From assembly GCA_019694155.1 (NCBI GenBank), contig JAIBCN010000142.1, positions 1 to 64,000 of the forward strand: a DNA stretch of 64,000 nt. The letters are read 5' to 3'. Under the pieces are notes generated by a model. That model was not told the DNA's origin, ran no database searches, and saw only the letters and a program-made list of their open reading frames with translations. The position numbers and the translations under genes are program-made. Position 1 is the first letter of the stretch. Each line of letters begins with the position of its first letter. Shown here piece by piece: positions 42,206-50,261 of the stretch. This DNA comes from Vicinamibacteria bacterium (lineage in GTDB: Bacteria; Acidobacteriota; Vicinamibacteria; Fen-336; JAGNNV01).

Positions 42206-43015
42206 TTACTTCGGCAGCGACTCGTGGATGCGCTTGAAGGCGCTCTTCGCGGGCGCCTCCAACGCCTTCGCCTGGGCGTCGTCGTAGACGGAGAACCAGT
42301 AACCGACGTGGAACTTGTCCTTCTTTCCTTCGAGCTCGATGAAGAGCAGGGCGTCTTTGAGGTCGGGGATGCGGAGGCCGATGCCCTGGCCCTCGACCAC
42401 CATCTCCACCACCGCGCGCACCGCCGCGGGCCCTGACAGCTTCAGCTGGATCGAATCGCCGACCTTCGCCGTTCCTTTGCCGCCGACCACGAGCCCGCCG
42501 GAATCCGACAACAGATGCCGCCAGAAGTTCAGCCGCGGCATCTCGACCTGAATGCGCTCCGTGATCATGCGGCGGGTGCGGCCCTGCAGCCGCTCGAGGT
42601 AGATGCGCAGGTTCTGGAGGAAGTAGATCCAACCGGTCTTGATGCCGTCGAAGAGGTCGTCCCAGCCGTCGCTCGCGCCGAACGCGGACTGCACGAGGCG
42701 CACGCGCGTCTTGCCGTTCTCGGTGGAGAGGTGGTAGTCGGTAGCGAGCGACGTGCCTTCGCCCATCCAGCCGCTCTCGTCCACCAGGCGCAGGTGCTTG
42801 AGGGGCTCCCAGGCCGCGACGGTGTGACTCATCATCATCTCGTCGCTCCAGCCCGCGGTGACGGTGGCTCCGACGCCTTCTCCCGACACCTCCGCGATGG
42901 GCGCGAACCAGTTGGCGATGCCCTGGCCTTCGGTGATCGCTTTCCACGCGGCCTCGAGGGGCGCGTCAACATCTACGTGCAATTCGAGCGTGCGCTCGGG
43001 CTTCTTTTCAGTCAT
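42206..43015 (-). CDS. SRPBCC (AHSA1-like) domain protein
   Basis: A 269-residue protein with a START/Bet v1-type ligand cavity fold: ELHVDVDAPLEAAWKAITEG, NWFAPIAEVSGEG, LKHLRLVDESGWMGEGT and LRIYLERLQGRTRRM. The C-terminal third is an additional domain of unknown type. Ligand or enzymatic role is not known. It is the third gene of the operon led by the ArsR-type regulator (45-base gap), where AHSA1-like genes are often found. Confidence 0.85.
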   Translation of the reverse strand: MTEKKPERTLELHVDVDAPLEAAWKAITEGQGIANWFAPIAEVSGEGVGATVTAGWSDEMMMSHTVAAWEPLKHLRLVDESGWMGEGTSLATDYHLSTENGKTRVRLVQSAFGASDGWDDLFDGIKTGWIYFLQNLRIYLERLQGRTRRMITERIQVEMPRLNFWRHLLSDSGGLVVGGKGTAKVGDSIQLKLSGPAAVRAVVEMVVEGQGIGLRIPDLKDALLFIELEGKKDKFHVGYWFSVYDDAQAKALEAPAKSAFKRIHESLPK

Positions 43016-43059
43016 GGCTTTCTCCTGGGGTTGGAAATGAAAGGGGGGGAAAGGGCTGC

Positions 43060-43773
43060 TCAGGCCGCGGCTTCCTGCAATCTCGCGGTGAGGTCGCCGT
43101 CCGTGATCGCGTCACCGTGGGATACGGTGACGATCTTCACGTTCGGGATGGTGGACAGAGTGGCGAGGAAGTTCCTGAAGGCCGCCCGGTCCTTGACCAT
43201 GAACGCCCGCAGCATCCGGCCGGGAGCGAGCCTTCCGCCGGTCATGACCGCCGCGTCCACGAGGCGGCCGAGGAACCCCGGGGGGCAGGCGCCGCGGTTG
43301 TCGAGGGTGTTGTTGAAGATGAGCGCGGTTCCGCCTTCCACCGGCGCTTCGAGCACGTATTCGGTGAACTTCAGGCCTTCGACCTTGCGGAGCCTGATGC
43401 CGAGTGAAGGCAGCACGCGCGCGGGGTCGTCGGCGAAGTTCGTGAAGTACTCGGCGACGCCTGCGCGTTCCTCGTCGGGGGTCAAAAACGAGGCCTGGGG
43501 ATAGCGCTCGAAATACCACGGAGCGTCCATCCCATCGTAGGCATTGGGGATGACCATGATGGACGGCCGGCCCAGGGCTTCGAGCTGCTTCATTCCCGCC
43601 TCGCTCAGGGCGACGAGGCTGTGCAGAAGCAGCCTTCCATCGGCCAGCCGATACACGACCATGTTGCGGTACAGCGGGAAGGGCAAGCCGCCGCGGACGA
43701 TCCACAGATTCGGAGCGAGTCTCTGGAACTCACCGTGGGGGAACAGCCGGTGGGGGGATTTCTTCTCGGTCAT
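43060..43773 (-). CDS. DUF4336-like / metallo-beta-lactamase-fold protein
   Basis: A 237-residue protein resembling the DUF4336 group: APNLWIVRGGLPFPLYRNMVV, DGRLLLHSLVALSEAGMKQL, GRPSIMVIPNAYDGMDAPWY. The layout follows a metallo-beta-lactamase fold, but the canonical HxHxDH is replaced (IPNAYDGMD), so metal hydrolysis is uncertain. Its ATG overlaps the regulator stop as ATGA, indicating translational coupling. Confidence 0.65.
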   Translation of the reverse strand: MTEKKSPHRLFPHGEFQRLAPNLWIVRGGLPFPLYRNMVVYRLADGRLLLHSLVALSEAGMKQLEALGRPSIMVIPNAYDGMDAPWYFERYPQASFLTPDEERAGVAEYFTNFADDPARVLPSLGIRLRKVEGLKFTEYVLEAPVEGGTALIFNNTLDNRGACPPGFLGRLVDAAVMTGGRLAPGRMLRAFMVKDRAAFRNFLATLSTIPNVKIVTVSHGDAITDGDLTARLQEAAA

Positions 43774-44360
43774 GCCTTTCTCCTGGAGGCGCGGATGGGG
43801 TGGGCGGCGACGACCAGCCGGTAGGTACGGCCGTCGGGATGGGTTTCGTCGTGGTACTTCGCGGCGAGGCGGGTGATCGCCTCGAGCAGCTCCGCCCCGA
43901 AGGCCTCGCGCTCCTGCGCGGAACGCAGGCGGATCTCGACGTCGGTGGAGAGAGTGGGGAGCGGTTTGCCCGCCTTCTCCGCGATGGTCTGCGCCTCACC
44001 GACCTCCTGCGCCATGCGCGAGGCGAGGGCGATCAGGTAGCTGCTCGAAAACTTGTCCTTGAGTTTCTTCGGGTCCATCCCCGGCGCCAGCACCCTGGGA
44101 GAGGCGACGAGGTACTCGGCCTTCCGCCGAACGATGCGCTCGGTGCAGCCGCGCCGCTTCTCCTCGCGCACGAGTTCGACGAAGCCATGCTCCTCGAGCT
44201 GGCGGACGTGATAGGCGACCTTCTGGCGGGGGAGCCCGAGGGTGCGGGCCATGGTCGAAGCGGAGCCCGGTTCGGAGAGCGCTTCGAGGATCTGCTGGCG
44301 CAAGGGAGCCGCGAGCATTGCCGCCTGGCGGGGATCGTTGACGAGGTGAACGCTGACCAC
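43770..44360 (-). CDS. ArsR-type winged-helix transcriptional regulator
   Basis: A 196-residue regulator. The N-terminal winged helix is clear: PLRQQILEALSEPGSASTMA, then RTLGLPRQKVAYHVRQLEEHG as recognition helix, and the wing. The C-terminal helical part (residues 110-196) may bind an effector. It leads the operon with a DUF4336-like and an SRPBCC gene. A palindrome 30-50 bases upstream of its start is a good candidate operator for autoregulation. Confidence 0.88.
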   Translation of the reverse strand: MVSVHLVNDPRQAAMLAAPLRQQILEALSEPGSASTMARTLGLPRQKVAYHVRQLEEHGFVELVREEKRRGCTERIVRRKAEYLVASPRVLAPGMDPKKLKDKFSSSYLIALASRMAQEVGEAQTIAEKAGKPLPTLSTDVEIRLRSAQEREAFGAELLEAITRLAAKYHDETHPDGRTYRLVVAAHPIRASRRKA

Positions 44361-44390
44361 GGACGGGGACTGTACCCGACTTCCGACTAT

Positions 44391-44411
44391 TAGACAATAG
44401 AAATTGTCAAA
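44391..44411. promoter_or_regulatory. Palindromic operator candidate upstream of ArsR-type gene
   Basis: GACAAT-AGAA-ATTGTC (44393-44408) is a perfect 6-bp inverted repeat, extendable to 9-bp arms with one mismatch. It is AT-rich in a very GC-rich setting and lies 30-50 bases before the regulator's ATG, between divergent genes. This is the place and form expected for an ArsR-family operator. Confidence 0.5.
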
Positions 44412-44602
44412 TGAAACTCCTGCCGACTTTCTGGACGGTTCCCGCCGCCGCCCGCAAGCGGCCTGCCTGCTGTCTTACCGAGTGGACACCAGGGATTCCG
44501 CCCGTCTTCTCAAGTCCAATGAAATCAGGCGAAAGGCGCCCTGGCAGGGAAGTTGCCTATGCATACGAGTGTGGGCTCGCCCACTTGAATGAGGTGACAG
44601 TC

Positions 44603-45427
44603 ATGAACTTGAAACAAGCCACCCTCCCGCTCGCCTTCATCGCCCTTGGCCTTGGCGCGCCGTTTCCGGTCTCCGCCCAGGACGACCCACGCGGCCAGAA
44701 CCGGCAGAACGAAAGCCGCGGAGGCCGCGTCGATCGCGCAGGCGACGACGACGATCGGGCCGTCGCCCGCCGCCCCGCCGCGGATCGCCCGGCGCGCGCG
44801 GATCGCCAGGAGCAGGGCGATCGAGACCGCGGAGCCAGCCGCAGCGAACGCACAGACCGGAACGACCGCAACGACCGTGGCGACCGCTACGGACGAAACG
44901 ACCGGAATGACCGTAGCGATCGCAACGACCGGGGCGAGCGCTACGATCGACGGTACGACCGTCGAGACGACTGGGGCAACGCATACCGCGGCGACTGGAG
45001 CCGCAGGTACGACGGGTACAGCCGCGGCTACTACGCACCGCGTCCGCTCCCGCGCGCGTACACGCCACGGAGGTACTACGGCCCCCGCGACCGGCTGACC
45101 CTGTACTTCGGGTGGGGCTCGGGCTATCGCTACGGTTCGTACTACACCGGCCGTGTCTACGGATACCGCAGCGGCATCACGAGCTACGGTCGCTATGTCT
45201 CCTACGGCGACCTTCGGTTGCGCGATTTCCCGCGAGACGCCGAGGTCTACGTCGATGGCTACTACGCGGGCGTCGTCGACGACTTCGACGGATTCTTCCA
45301 GCGCCTCACCCTGGAAGTGGGCCCGCACGAAATCGAGGTGGCCGACCGGCGCTACGGCTCGCAGTTCTTCGACGTGTACGTCGACCCGTACAACACCATC
45401 GACGTCCACGCCGAGCGCTATCGTTGA
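44603..45427 (+). CDS. Secreted Arg/Asp-repeat protein with PEGA-like C-terminus
   Basis: A 274-residue protein with a signal peptide (TLPLAFIALGLGAPFPVSAQ). Residues about 25-130 are low-complexity RND/RNDRGDR repeats, rich in Arg and Asp. A Tyr/Gly/Arg-rich stretch (GYYAPRPLPRAYTPRRYYG) follows. The C-terminal 70 residues read like a PEGA domain (AEVYVDGYYAGVVDDFDGFF; LTLEVGPHEIEVADR). Such proteins are common exported envelope proteins of unknown role. ATG 44603 is chosen for the signal peptide; the frame is open further upstream. Confidence 0.75.
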   Translation: MNLKQATLPLAFIALGLGAPFPVSAQDDPRGQNRQNESRGGRVDRAGDDDDRAVARRPAADRPARADRQEQGDRDRGASRSERTDRNDRNDRGDRYGRNDRNDRSDRNDRGERYDRRYDRRDDWGNAYRGDWSRRYDGYSRGYYAPRPLPRAYTPRRYYGPRDRLTLYFGWGSGYRYGSYYTGRVYGYRSGITSYGRYVSYGDLRLRDFPRDAEVYVDGYYAGVVDDFDGFFQRLTLEVGPHEIEVADRRYGSQFFDVYVDPYNTIDVHAERYR

Positions 45428-45483
45428 GTTCCTCTCGGGCCTCGGGAGCGGCCGGGGCCTTTGCGTGCGCAGGGACGCTCAGG

Positions 45484-45540
45484 CGGGCGAGAAGGACATC
45501 ACGGGCGCGGTCATCCCCGAGGACTCACGGCCCCGCCGCC
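45484..45540 (+). pseudogene. hsdR fragment A
   Basis: About 57 bases match the hsdR stretch encoding [11 protein letters not shown] found in fragments B, C and D. The fragment then jumps to a GAGGACTCACGG junction like the end of fragment D. It is directly followed by a 49-bp repeat. It looks like a deletion derivative of the D-type junction and has no coding value. Confidence 0.7.
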
Positions 45541-45589
45541 GTCATTGCGAAGGCCCATTCGTTCCGGCGTTGGCCTGAAGCAATCTCGC
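45541..45589. repeat. 49-bp interrupted palindrome, copy R1
   Basis: It runs from GTCATTGCGAAGGCC to GGCCTGAAGCAATCTCGC. ATTGC..GGCC and GGCC..GCAAT pair as interrupted arms. Four more copies lie at 49321, 50935, 53922 and 55784. This copy ends hsdR fragment A. Confidence 0.85.
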
Positions 45590-45637
45590 GGCGAAAGAGA
45601 TCGCTTGCAACCCCTCTGCTCTTCGCTCCTTCCGGGA

Positions 45638-45889
45638 TCAGGATTGACCACCGCGACGGTCGAGCCAACGATCGAGGTAGGGGATCGCGATCGCCACCAG
45701 CTCGGGAAGGCATCTCTCAACCGCGCGTCTCGTCCTGACCCGAGCCGCGTCCTCCGTAACCGGCGCGAGATCCTCCTCAACGAAGGTCCGCCGAAAATCC
45801 GGGTGATCGAAAGGGACCGAGCACTCCCCGAACAGGCCAACCGAGGTGAGCGGCGCCTCGCGCGCGATGGTGAAGAGTCTGAAAGTCGA
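45638..45889 (-). pseudogene. Remnant of an unidentified gene
   Basis: A minus-strand frame of about 83 codons is open between two stops and lacks a start codon. It reads like real protein (IAREAPLTSVGLFGE; FDHPDFRRTFVEEDLAP; LPELVAIAIPYLDRWLDR) with GC-rich third positions. It is probably the C-terminal piece of a lost gene. The family is not recognised. Confidence 0.4.
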
Positions 45890-45981
45890 TCAGCCAGTCA
45901 TCTGCCGAGATCGAGGCCGTTCCTCACCTGGCATGATGCCATGCCGCAGCGGGTGTCCGCCACAGCGTAGAGTCCCACCCA

Positions 45982-46929
45982 ATGCGCTTCTGGGTGGGCG
46001 TCACGGACAACGGCTGGTTCAACTTCCTCGCGGGCAGCGGCCTCGACGAAGTGAACTTCTGGCAGCCAAGCGGCAAACCTCCGTTTGACTTCACCACGAC
46101 CCCGCAAGGGATGCCGTTCCTCTTCAAGCTCAAGAAGCCGCACAACCACATCGCGGGCGGCGGATTCTTCATCACCTACAGCCGCCTTCCCCTGGCCCTC
46201 GCCTGGGAAGTCTTCGGGAAGAAATGCGGCGTCGAAACCCTCGAGGGCCTGATCGAGCGCCTGGGCCGCCTCGCCGCCCGCACTCGGGTCACGATGACCA
46301 CGGAGATCGGATGCACGGTGCTCACGAGCCCTTTCTTCCTTCCCCAGGATGAGTGGATCCCCGTGGGCGACGCCTTCGGGCGGCAAACCGTCGTCGGCAA
46401 GTTCCTCGACGATGAAGGAAGCGGTGCTGCGATCTGGCGGCGCGTGTCCGCGGCTCTCTCTCGCGACAGATACGCGCAACCGGACGATCGCCTGGTCGCC
46501 CAGACCAGCACGGAGCCTCGCGACAAGTTTGGCACGCCGGTCCTCACGAAGCCCCGACTTGGACAGTCCTCCTTCAGGGTGATGGTGACCGACGCATACA
46601 AACGGCGTTGTGCGATCACCGGGGAAAGCACGCTGCTGGCGCTCGAGGCCGCGCACATCGTTCCTTTCTCGGACGAGCAGGGGAGTCACGACGTCCGAAA
46701 CGGGCTCCTGCTTCGGGCCGACTTCCACCGCCTCTTCGACGCCGGCCTCGTCGGTGTGAATCAGGATCTGCGAATCAAGGTGAGCCCGAAGATCCGCGAG
46801 ACCTGGTTCAACGGCAAGGCGTATTACCGGCTCAACGACCAGCTGCTGACCGTCGTGCCGGATCTCGTCGCGAATCGGCCGGATCCCGACCGCCTGAAGT
46901 GGCATTTCGAGAATCGGTTTCAGGCATGA
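45982..46929 (+). CDS. HNH endonuclease (putative restriction endonuclease)
   Basis: A 315-residue protein. The N-terminal 200 residues form a target-recognition-like domain (MRFWVGVTDNGWFNFL; GVTFGRLPLALAWEVFG-type segment). The HNH nuclease lies at about residues 205-260: RCAITGE, ALEAAHIVPFSDEQGSHDVRNG, LLLRADFHRLFDAG. This arrangement matches COG3440-type restriction endonucleases, possibly for modified DNA. Its TGA overlaps the ATG of the zeta-like gene (ATGA). The last 445 bases are duplicated at 52904-53348. Confidence 0.85.
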   Translation: MRFWVGVTDNGWFNFLAGSGLDEVNFWQPSGKPPFDFTTTPQGMPFLFKLKKPHNHIAGGGFFITYSRLPLALAWEVFGKKCGVETLEGLIERLGRLAARTRVTMTTEIGCTVLTSPFFLPQDEWIPVGDAFGRQTVVGKFLDDEGSGAAIWRRVSAALSRDRYAQPDDRLVAQTSTEPRDKFGTPVLTKPRLGQSSFRVMVTDAYKRRCAITGESTLLALEAAHIVPFSDEQGSHDVRNGLLLRADFHRLFDAGLVGVNQDLRIKVSPKIRETWFNGKAYYRLNDQLLTVVPDLVANRPDPDRLKWHFENRFQA

Positions 46930-47478
46930 AGGCGACGATCTACCTGATCGCGGGGCCGAACGGTGTAGGCAAGACGACGTTCGCCCGGGAATTCCTGCCC
47001 AAGGAAGTGAAGTGCGTGCGGTTCATGAACGCGGATGAGGTTGCGCGCGGCCTGTCGCCGTTTGCTCCCGAAGCAGCGGCGATTCGAGCCGGGCGCGTGG
47101 TTCTCGGTGAGATCCGGTCAGCGATTCGCTTGGGGGGATTCTTTCGGGTGGGAGTCGACCCTTGCGGGCCACGGGCACGCGCGCACGTTGCGGCAGGCCA
47201 GGAATCTCGGGTACGAGGTCGAACTGCACTACCTGAGCGTCCCATCGCCGGATGTTTGCATCGAGCGGGTGGCCCGGCGGGTCCGGGACGGCGGGCATAA
47301 CGTGCCCGCCACCGATATAAGACGACGATTCCACCGGAGCCTGGTGAATCTGGTCGGCATCTACCTGTCCCTCGCGGACCGATGGACAATCTGGGACTCT
47401 TCCCGCACCCTCCCCGTACCGGTGCTTCATTCGTCGCGGTCGAGCGTTGCGGACGTGCGATCTATACTCCGACCGTGA
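46926..47478 (+). pseudogene. Zeta-toxin-like P-loop kinase, frameshifted
   Basis: The first frame (46926 to about 47136) encodes a P-loop start TIYLIAGPNGVGKTTFARE and NADEVARGLSPF, as in zeta-toxin/AAA-like kinases. The rest (DSFGWESTLAGHGHARTL; GYEVELHYLSVPSPDVCIER) continues in another frame to 47478. The shift is at a run of six Gs (47132-47137): with five Gs the frame would read straight through as one protein of about 184 residues. It may be a real mutation, a phase-variable tract or an assembly error. It is coupled to the HNH gene and to a small downstream gene. Confidence 0.75.
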
Positions 47479-47633
47479 CACGGCCCATCATCCTTCCCCC
47501 GCCGATGGCGACGAAGAGCCTGCCCCCGGACGTTCGGCGCGCGATGCGCGCGTTCGAGCGCGTTCACAAGATGCTCGAAGCCAAGGCGGCCGCGGAGCGA
47601 TCGAAGGTCAGACGGCCGCGTCGCGCAGCGTAG
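47475..47633 (+). CDS. Small basic protein, probable partner of the zeta-like gene
   Basis: A 52-residue protein from GTG 47475, which overlaps the zeta-like stop as GTGA; ATG 47505 is the alternative. The C-terminal part is helical and basic (PDVRRAMRAFERVHKMLEAK). Position and size fit an antitoxin or partner of the kinase, but this is inference. The reading frame keeps its coupling even though the kinase gene is frameshifted. Confidence 0.5.
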   Translation: MTRPIILPPPMATKSLPPDVRRAMRAFERVHKMLEAKAAAERSKVRRPRRAA

Positions 47634-47663
47634 AGGCCTCTCGGGAAGTCCGCGACCCGACCG

Positions 47664-47849
47664 TTACTCGCGGAAGAGGCTCACCTCAAGTCCGCTGTCG
47701 GGCTCAAACCAAAGGGCCAGGGCCTCCTTCGCGTTGGCCACCGCCTCCTGCTCCGTTTCTCCCGCGCTTGCGCAGCCGGGGACCTCGGGGAACACCGCCG
47801 ACCAGCGTCCCGCCTCGGCGTCGTGTTGAACTTCGAGTCTGAGTCCCAT
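47664..47849 (-). CDS. HicB-like antitoxin-domain protein (second)
   Basis: A 61-residue single-domain HicB-like protein (WSAVFPEVPGCASAGETEQE; VANAKEALALWF). It lacks a DNA-binding tail. It lies 17 bases after hicB on the same strand, so the module carries two HicB-like proteins and one HicA. It may be a decoy or a relic of a second pair. Confidence 0.75.
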   Translation of the reverse strand: MGLRLEVQHDAEAGRWSAVFPEVPGCASAGETEQEAVANAKEALALWFEPDSGLEVSLFRE

Positions 47850-47866
47850 TCCCGGCCGCTCCCTTG

Positions 47867-48079
47867 CTACGCCGCAACTTCGACGTATTCGACCCGGCTG
47901 GAAGGAGGGGGGATCGGCGTGCCGTCCTCGCGCATACCCTTCAGATGCAGCTCAATGGCCTCGCGGATCTGGGATTCGACTTCTTTGATGGTCGCTCCCG
48001 TTGCCACGCATCCGGGAAGATCGGGAACATACGCGGAGAAATTGCTGCCAGCCTTCTCGATCACGATCGCATAGCGCAT
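47867..48079 (-). CDS. hicB: HicB family antitoxin
   Basis: A 70-residue HicB protein with the family core FSAYVPDLPGCVATGATIKE and IREAIELHLKGMREDG. It should neutralise the HicA toxin by covering its RNase surface. It starts 7 bases after the hicA stop, the normal toxin-first order for this type. Confidence 0.9.
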   Translation of the reverse strand: MRYAIVIEKAGSNFSAYVPDLPGCVATGATIKEVESQIREAIELHLKGMREDGTPIPPPSSRVEYVEVAA

Positions 48080-48086
48080 GGATTCC

Positions 48087-48275
48087 TCATTTCTTCACAC
48101 CGGACTGCTTCAGAATACTGTTCAGGGTGCCGGGCGCCAAGTCGTCGGCGGGTTTGCCGGGGACGGTGACCCGCCCCGGCTTCACGGGATGTTTGAACTG
48201 GCGGTGGCTGCCGCGTGTCGCCACGAGAAACCACCCATCCTCACTCAGCATGCGCAGCACGTCGCTGACCTTCAT
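48087..48275 (-). CDS. hicA: HicA family toxin (mRNA interferase)
   Basis: A 62-residue HicA with the double-stranded-RNA-binding-like fold and catalytic His in TRGSHRQFKHP, followed by VTVPGKPADDLAPGTLNSIL. This is a translation-dependent mRNA endonuclease. ATG 48275 is preferred; GTG 48278 lies directly before it. The gene is divergent from hsdR fragment B. Confidence 0.9.
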   Translation of the reverse strand: MKVSDVLRMLSEDGWFLVATRGSHRQFKHPVKPGRVTVPGKPADDLAPGTLNSILKQSGVKK

Positions 48276-48362
48276 CACGCCATTCCGGTCTTTCTTTGGG
48301 AGTAGCGAAAGGCTATGGCGGACACGTGCCGAGTCGGGTCCCTTTCGCCTACACTTTCCCCA

Positions 48363-49320
48363 ATGACCCCCGGGGCAGGGGTCTTACCCACATCTGCTCG
48401 AAGTTCATCACCCCCGCCCTCCTGAGCGCAGGCTGGGACCTCACCACCCAAGTCCGCGAAGAAGTCCGCTTCACCAAGGGCCGCATCATCGTCCGCGGCA
48501 AGCTGGTGGCCCAAGGCCAGGCTTTCGCGCTGCCCCGCGGCAAGGACAAGCGCGCCGACTACATCCTCTAGTACAACCCAACATCCCCATCGCCATCGTC
48601 GAGGCCAAGGACAACCTCCACCCGATGGGCGCAGGGCTCCAGCAGGGCCTCGACTACTCAGCCACCCTCGGCATCCCTTTCGTCTTCGCCTCCAATGGCG
48701 ACGGCTACGTCTTCCACGAAAACCCAAAAGCCGAAGTCCCCACCCCGCCAGGAGATACTCACGTCACCTCGGCCTAGCGCGAACGTCCGTTTCCGACCGC
48801 GAAACCACCGCCCTCCAGATCATCTGGCGCCGATCCCCGTGCTCATCGACCAGACCATTGGTGAACGACTTCCGCCCGTTCGGCCCCGCGATGGCCAAGC
48901 TATCCAACCAACGCGAAGACGATGCTTCCTTCCTGAGCCTGTACCGGGCCATCACCGGACCCGAGGACGCGCAGAAGATCTTCCGGGACTTCTCGCCGAC
49001 CTTCTTCGACCTCATCGTGGTGGACGAGTGCCACCGGGGGAGCGCCGCCTTTGACTCGGCGTGGCGCGAGCTCCTCGACTACTTCTCCTCGGACACGCAG
49101 ATCGGCATGACGGCCACCCCCAGGGAAACGAAGTACATCTCGAACATCAACTACTTCGGCGAGCCGACGTACTCCTACACGCTGAAGCAGGGGATCCGCG
49201 ACGGCTTCCTGGCCCCCTACAAGGTGATCAAGGTCCACCTCGACGTGGACACCGAGGGCTATCGGCCCAAACCGGGCGAGAAGGACATCACGGGCGCCGT
49301 CATCCCCGACCACCGGGGCC
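48363..49320 (+). pseudogene. hsdR: hsdR fragment B (type I restriction subunit, decayed)
   Basis: Recognisable HsdR pieces appear in more than one frame: ICSKFITPALLSAGWDLTTQ, then KDKRADYIL ended by a TAG where other copies have TAC, an N-terminal nuclease part with [11 protein letters not shown], a large internal deletion at a 62-bp insertion (48742-48803), then [21 protein letters not shown] and [12 protein letters not shown]. It lacks the true start and the 24-bp stop insertion of C and D. It ends exactly at repeat R2. Confidence 0.85.
48742..48803. repeat. Second insertion element in hsdR B (shared with C)
   Basis: A 62-bp stretch starting ACCCCGCCAGGAGATACTC and ending CCGACCGCGAA sits at the hsdR deletion point. 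Copy C has a 75-bp version at 50502-50576 that keeps a full hairpin; this copy has lost one half of it. Confidence 0.7.
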
Positions 49321-49369
49321 GTCATTGCGAAGGCCCATTCGTTCCGGCGTCGGCCTGAAGCAATCTCGC
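49321..49369. repeat. 49-bp interrupted palindrome, copy R2
   Basis: Nearly identical to R1 and R5 over all 49 bases. It ends hsdR fragment B and lies 31 bases before the DUF433 gene. Confidence 0.85.
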
Positions 49370-49400
49370 AGCGGAATGCGTACCGCCAACTGCTACTAGA

Positions 49401-49646
49401 ATGAGGGTCATGGCGCACCAGGCAACCGAACGGATCACGCATGACGCGGCAGTCATGGGCGGCCGCCCGTGCATTCGCGGAATGCGCGTGACGGTCGGCG
49501 CCATTGTGGGCTTGCTGGCGACCGGAAAGACAGAGGACGAGGTCCTCGCTGCCTATCCCTACATCGAGCGTGAAGACATCCATGCCGCCCTGGCCTTCGC
49601 AGCCTGGCGATCAGAAGAGGTCGACCTACCCCTCAAGGCCTCGTGA
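49401..49646 (+). CDS. DUF433 antitoxin-type protein
   Basis: An 81-residue DUF433 protein with the family core RITHDAAVMGGRPCIRGMRV and TGKTEDEVLAAYPYIEREDI, a helix-turn-helix-like fold found as antitoxin to DUF5615 toxins. Its TGA overlaps the GTG of the next gene. ATG 49410 is an alternative start. Confidence 0.9.
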   Translation: MRVMAHQATERITHDAAVMGGRPCIRGMRVTVGAIVGLLATGKTEDEVLAAYPYIEREDIHAALAFAAWRSEEVDLPLKAS

Positions 49647-50029
49647 GGGTTCTCGTTGACATGAACCTATCCCCGCTTTGGGTGGGGTTTCTGGTTGCTC
49701 ATGGCGTGGACGCGGTTCATTGGTCGGCCATCGGAAGCGCGAGGGCGCCCGATACCGCCCTCATGGATTGGGCACGCGAGAACGGCCATCTGGTGCTGAC
49801 GCACGACCTCGATTTCTCGGCTCTGATCGCCCTGGCGGGCCTGAGCGGGCCGAGTGTCGTGCATGTGCGCTCGCAGCGACTGCTTCCGGCTCAGATAGGC
49901 ACCACGGTGGTCGACGTGCTTCGGGTTCACCACGAGACGCTGGCATCCGGAGCGATCATCACCATCGACGACGCGGCGGCCCGGGTGCGGGTTCTGCCAG
50001 TTCGGCGAGTCAATCCAGACTCGAAATAG
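49643..50029 (+). CDS. DUF5615 PIN-like toxin-type protein
   Basis: A 128-residue DUF5615 protein with a PIN/Mut7-C-like fold: RVLVDMNLSPLWVGFLVAHG, then LMDWARENGHLVLTHDLDFS with the acidic metal residues. It is probably a ribonuclease toxin paired with the DUF433 protein (4-base GTGA overlap). A 29-bp palindrome lies 10 bases after its stop. Confidence 0.9.
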   Translation: MRVLVDMNLSPLWVGFLVAHGVDAVHWSAIGSARAPDTALMDWARENGHLVLTHDLDFSALIALAGLSGPSVVHVRSQRLLPAQIGTTVVDVLRVHHETLASGAIITIDDAAARVRVLPVRRVNPDSK

Positions 50030-50039
50030 TCAGACCAGG

Positions 50040-50068
50040 CAATTGGTCAGCAGTCTGCTGACCAATTG
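50040..50068. repeat. 29-bp near-perfect palindrome
   Basis: Arms of 14 bp, CAATTGGTCAGCAG and CTGCTGACCAATTG, flank a single T. It lies between the DUF5615 stop and hsdR fragment C. There is no T tail. It could be a bidirectional terminator, a dimeric-protein site or a recombination site. Confidence 0.7.
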
Positions 50069-50261
50069 GCCCCGCCCATCGCCTACACTTTCCCCAATGA
50101 CTCCCGGGGGCAAGGGTCCGCGCCCCATCTGCTCCAAGTTCATCACCCCCGCCCTCCTGAACGCCGGCTGGGATCTCACCACCCAGATCCGCGAGGAAGT
50201 CCGCTTCACCAAGGGCCGCATCATCGTCCGCGGCAAGCTGGTGGCCCAAGGCCAGGCTTTC

